Assembly: GCA_001302725.1 (NCBI GenBank)
Contig: LIZU01000127.1
Location: forward strand, 1 to 6,017
Source of the DNA: a candidate division Zixibacteria bacterium DG_27
Lineage (GTDB): Bacteria; Zixibacteria; MSB-5A5; DG-27
DNA: 6,017 nucleotides
Direction of reading: 5' to 3'
Shown here: piece after piece, positions 5,449-6,017 of the stretch
How the letters are laid out: every line of letters starts with the position of its first letter
Numbering within the stretch: position 1 is the first letter of the stretch
The notes under the pieces: generated by a model
Databases searched by the model: none
What the model was told of the DNA's origin: nothing
What the model saw: only the letters and a program-made list of their open reading frames with translations
Translations under genes and position numbers: made by a program

Positions 5449-6017
5449 ATGAAGAGCAAAGTGATTCTCTTAGTTTGTGACGGTCTCGGCGATAGACCTA
5501 TCCCCGCACTAGATTTCAAAACCCCGCTGGAAGCGGCTCGAACTCCCAATCTCGATTACGTTGCCGGAAAGGGTGTTTGTGGTCTAATGTACAGCCTCGG
5601 TCCCGGGCTTCGACCCGGCAGCGACACCTCTCACCTCAACATTCTGGGCTACGATTACCACAAATACTACTCCGGAAGAGGTCCTATTGAGGTGGCGGGG
5701 TTGGGAATGGAATTGAAGGAGGGGGACGTCGCTCTGCGCGGCAACCTCGGCACCGTCGACGAGAATCTGATAATCGTCGATAGACGGGCGGGACGAATCC
5801 TGGACGTCTCTGAATTCGTCAAAGCTCTCGATAATCTAAAGATAGAGGGGGTCAAGTTTCTGGTGAAACCTGGAACTGCCCATCGAGCCGGCATCATCAT
5901 GCGAGGTGAGGGATTAAGCAATAAGATCACCGACGCCGACCCCCACGAAACCGGAGAGAAGGTCCACACCGTTGAACCACGGGACGATTCGCAGGAGGCA
6001 AAACGAACCGCAGAGGT
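5449..6017 (+). CDS. apgM: 2,3-bisphosphoglycerate-independent phosphoglycerate mutase, archaeal type, 3' end cut by window
   Basis: The first 189 codons of a protein whose family is about 400 residues long; no stop is reached. It would interconvert 3- and 2-phosphoglycerate in glycolysis and gluconeogenesis in the cytoplasm, with two divalent metals and a phosphoserine intermediate. The N-terminal metal site is LLVCDGLGDRP with Asp11. The nucleophile is Ser58 in RPGSDTSHLNILGYD, the apgM form of the alkaline-phosphatase-superfamily motif. YYSGRGPIEVAGLG (about 73-86), ALRGNLGTVD and the TAHRAGIIMRG stretch are further landmarks of the family. DADPHETGEKV near the cut is also typical. The proposed homoserine kinase subgroup (ThrB2-like) shares this fold and is the main alternative. 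ATG 5449 is supported by GGAGG and by Met lying just before the first beta strand. It lies 68 bases after the HEPN gene on the same strand; no metabolic partner is visible. Confidence 0.88.
   Translation, partial: MKSKVILLVCDGLGDRPIPALDFKTPLEAARTPNLDYVAGKGVCGLMYSLGPGLRPGSDTSHLNILGYDYHKYYSGRGPIEVAGLGMELKEGDVALRGNLGTVDENLIIVDRRAGRILDVSEFVKALDNLKIEGVKFLVKPGTAHRAGIIMRGEGLSNKITDADPHETGEKVHTVEPRDDSQEAKRTAE

Noticed and set aside
5432..5452. Six-codon TTG-initiated leader peptide overlapping the apgM ATG
   Set aside because: The upstream GGAGG is too far (14 bases) and such a short frame is easily produced by chance.
5667..5969. Minus-strand 100-codon frame inside apgM
   Set aside because: Shadow of a strongly conserved plus-strand gene.

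Overview
The window looks like bacterial chromosomal DNA. Shine-Dalgarno-like sites precede several genes and one gene has a classical signal peptide. I cannot assign a phylum. The archaeal-type phosphoglycerate mutase and the long secreted M14 peptidase are a combination I associate with uncultured or deep-branching bacterial lineages, but that is an impression, not a demonstration. G+C is uneven: three 60-base lines counted by hand in the methyltransferase gene gave 38-43 %, against 50-70 % in lines from the peptidase and mutase genes.

Left part, minus strand (1-1551). Reading leftwards, there is a class I SAM-dependent methyltransferase (625-1551), a 204-base gap with interleaved inverted repeats, a 63-residue helical protein (229-420), and a nucleotidyltransferase-fold protein that runs off the left edge (1-232). 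The last two overlap by ATGA and resemble the small-protein/nucleotidyltransferase pairs scattered through bacterial accessory regions. The nucleotidyltransferase has Gly where the first Asp of the D-x-D motif is expected.

Middle (1552-4793). A gene-free divergent region (1552-1930) holds a compound inverted repeat and a promoter-like TTGACA pointing right. It leads into a secreted M14 zinc-carboxypeptidase-like gene. That gene is broken near 2240-2250: signal peptide and N-terminus lie in one frame, while the whole zinc-binding core and the C-terminal domains lie in another. A conserved stretch of roughly 15 codons appears to be missing between them. The downstream 839-codon frame is open and keeps every expected catalytic residue, but has no signal peptide of its own.

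Right part, plus strand (4794-6017). A HEPN-domain protein (4946-5380) stands without an adjacent complete nucleotidyltransferase partner. It is followed 68 bases later by the start of a cofactor-independent phosphoglycerate mutase of the archaeal type (apgM), cut by the window end.

I see no RNA gene, CRISPR array, transposase or phage gene. The most noteworthy points are the damaged peptidase gene, the altered D-x-D motif, the orphan HEPN gene with a short nucleotidyltransferase-like tract in front of it, and the two inverted-repeat structures. I did not find convincing evidence of a new multi-gene system.
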